DNA of 22,111 bases from an uncultured bacterium (GTDB lineage: Bacteria; Bipolaricaulota; Bipolaricaulia; UBA7950; UBA9294), in assembly GCA_903859225.1 (NCBI GenBank), contig CAIOLV010000014.1, forward strand, positions 1 to 22,111. The letters run 5' to 3'. Position numbers and translations under genes: made by a program. The notes beneath the pieces were generated by a model. It made no database searches. It saw nothing but the letters and a program-made list of their open reading frames with translations, and was not told where the DNA came from. This document shows, one piece after another, positions 21,396 through 22,111 of the stretch (positions are counted from its first letter, which is position 1; each line of letters opens with the position of its first letter).

Positions 21396-22111
21396 ATGAC
21401 ATCGGATCGATCCCAAGTGCGAACGGTCTATGACAACGTGGCGGCGCAGTTTGACAGGGCTGCCGACCTCATGCGGCTGGATTCGTCCATCCGCAAGATC
21501 CTGGCGACGACAACGAACGAGATCGTCGTTCACTTCCCCGTCAAGATGGACGACGGCCGGATCGAGATGTTCACGGGATACCGCGTGCAGCACAACAACG
21601 TGCTCGGCCCCTTCAAGGGCGGATTGCGCTATCATCCGGCGGTCGACATCGACGAAGTGCGTGCCCTGGCGACGTGGATGACATGGAAGTCGGCCATCGC
21701 CGACATCCCGTTCGGCGGAGCGAAGGGCGGAATCCAGTGCGATCCCGCCAAGTACTCGCGCAGCGAACTCGAGCGGCTGACGCGACGATTCGCGTTCGCT
21801 CTCGGGAGCAACATTGGCCCCGAGTACGACATCCCGGCCCCGGATGTGAACACGAACGCACAGACCATGGCCTGGATCCTCGACACGTACCTCTCCATGA
21901 TGACGCCTCAGGAGCGGAACCGCTGCGTGCACGTCGTCACGGGGAAGCCGATTGAGGCGGGCGGCAGTCTTGGCCGCGACAAGGCGACGGGGCAGGGCGT
22001 CGTCTACTGCATTGAGCAGTGGGCGAGCGACCGACGGTTTGACCTGTCCAAGGCGACGTACTTCGTGCAGGGCTTCGGAAACGTGGGATCGTGGACGGCC
22101 CGGCTCCTGAA
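21396..22111 (+). CDS. Glutamate dehydrogenase, paralog 3 (C-terminus beyond window)
   Basis: The frame is open from ATG 21396 to the window edge (238 full codons). It has K74 (GPFKGGLRYHP), K98 (MTWK), K110 (GGAKGG), D150 (IPAPDV) and the start of the cofactor domain GFGNVG (226-231). The form FKGGLRYHP and FGGAKGG differs from the TKGGIRFHP and YGGGKGG of paralog 1, so this copy belongs to another subgroup of the family and is not a recent duplicate. The serine that fixes glutamate specificity would lie past the edge and cannot be checked. The start has GAAAGGA upstream. It is divergent from the metallophosphoesterase. Confidence 0.9.
   Translation, partial: MTSDRSQVRTVYDNVAAQFDRAADLMRLDSSIRKILATTTNEIVVHFPVKMDDGRIEMFTGYRVQHNNVLGPFKGGLRYHPAVDIDEVRALATWMTWKSAIADIPFGGAKGGIQCDPAKYSRSELERLTRRFAFALGSNIGPEYDIPAPDVNTNAQTMAWILDTYLSMMTPQERNRCVHVVTGKPIEAGGSLGRDKATGQGVVYCIEQWASDRRFDLSKATYFVQGFGNVGSWTARLL

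Noticed and set aside
1..22111. Insertion sequences, prophage, CRISPR repeats, rRNA or tRNA genes
   Set aside because: No transposase or integrase motif, no regularly spaced repeats and no tRNA cloverleaf or rRNA sequence was recognised; nearly every base is explained by ordinary genes.

Overview
The window is a GC-rich, gene-dense bacterial chromosome segment. Bacterial ribosomal proteins S20 and L25, SecF, GlmU, Pth, ClpC and RadA, together with Shine-Dalgarno sites and sigma70-like promoters, all point to a bacterium. The only ribonucleotide reductase here is the oxygen-sensitive class III enzyme NrdD with its activase NrdG. The glutamate dehydrogenases resemble the Thermotoga/archaeal type. 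I infer an anaerobe, probably living on amino acids or peptides. I cannot name the phylum from sequence alone; a deep-branching uncultured lineage is possible (a Bipolaricaulota-like relationship is only a guess). I see no mobile element, CRISPR array, rRNA or tRNA.

Layout. 1-2832 (minus): a tight operon rpsT-secF-recJ, with recJ running off the left edge and no secD beside secF. 2833-3137: divergent regulatory region. 3138-5966 (plus): nrdD-nrdG. 5986-6984 (minus): trpS, convergent with nrdG and divergent from the next block. 7125-15179 (plus): a long housekeeping run, glmU-like, prs, rplY, pth, clpC, radA and purine nucleoside phosphorylase, mostly with overlaps or very short gaps and with a probable internal promoter before clpC. 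The glmU-like protein keeps its acetyltransferase half but has lost the signature of its uridylyltransferase half.

15308-22111: an accessory-looking block built around three glutamate dehydrogenase paralogs, the last cut by the right edge. Between the first and second lie two convergent Crp/Fnr-like regulators whose 3' ends overlap. Directly behind the second dehydrogenase is a small pol-beta-type nucleotidyltransferase. Tail-to-tail with it is an Icc-like metallophosphoesterase, which is divergent from the third dehydrogenase. The second dehydrogenase has a perfect 8-bp dyad in its promoter region.

How the genes may work together. The left and middle parts supply translation, secretion, DNA repair, dNTP synthesis, PRPP, cell-wall precursor and protein quality-control functions. 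The right part looks like a locally regulated module for glutamate/ammonia metabolism: dehydrogenases under cNMP-fold regulators, with a nucleotidyltransferase/phosphoesterase pair that could make and break, or attach and remove, a nucleotide signal. That last link is inference from gene context, not something the sequence proves.
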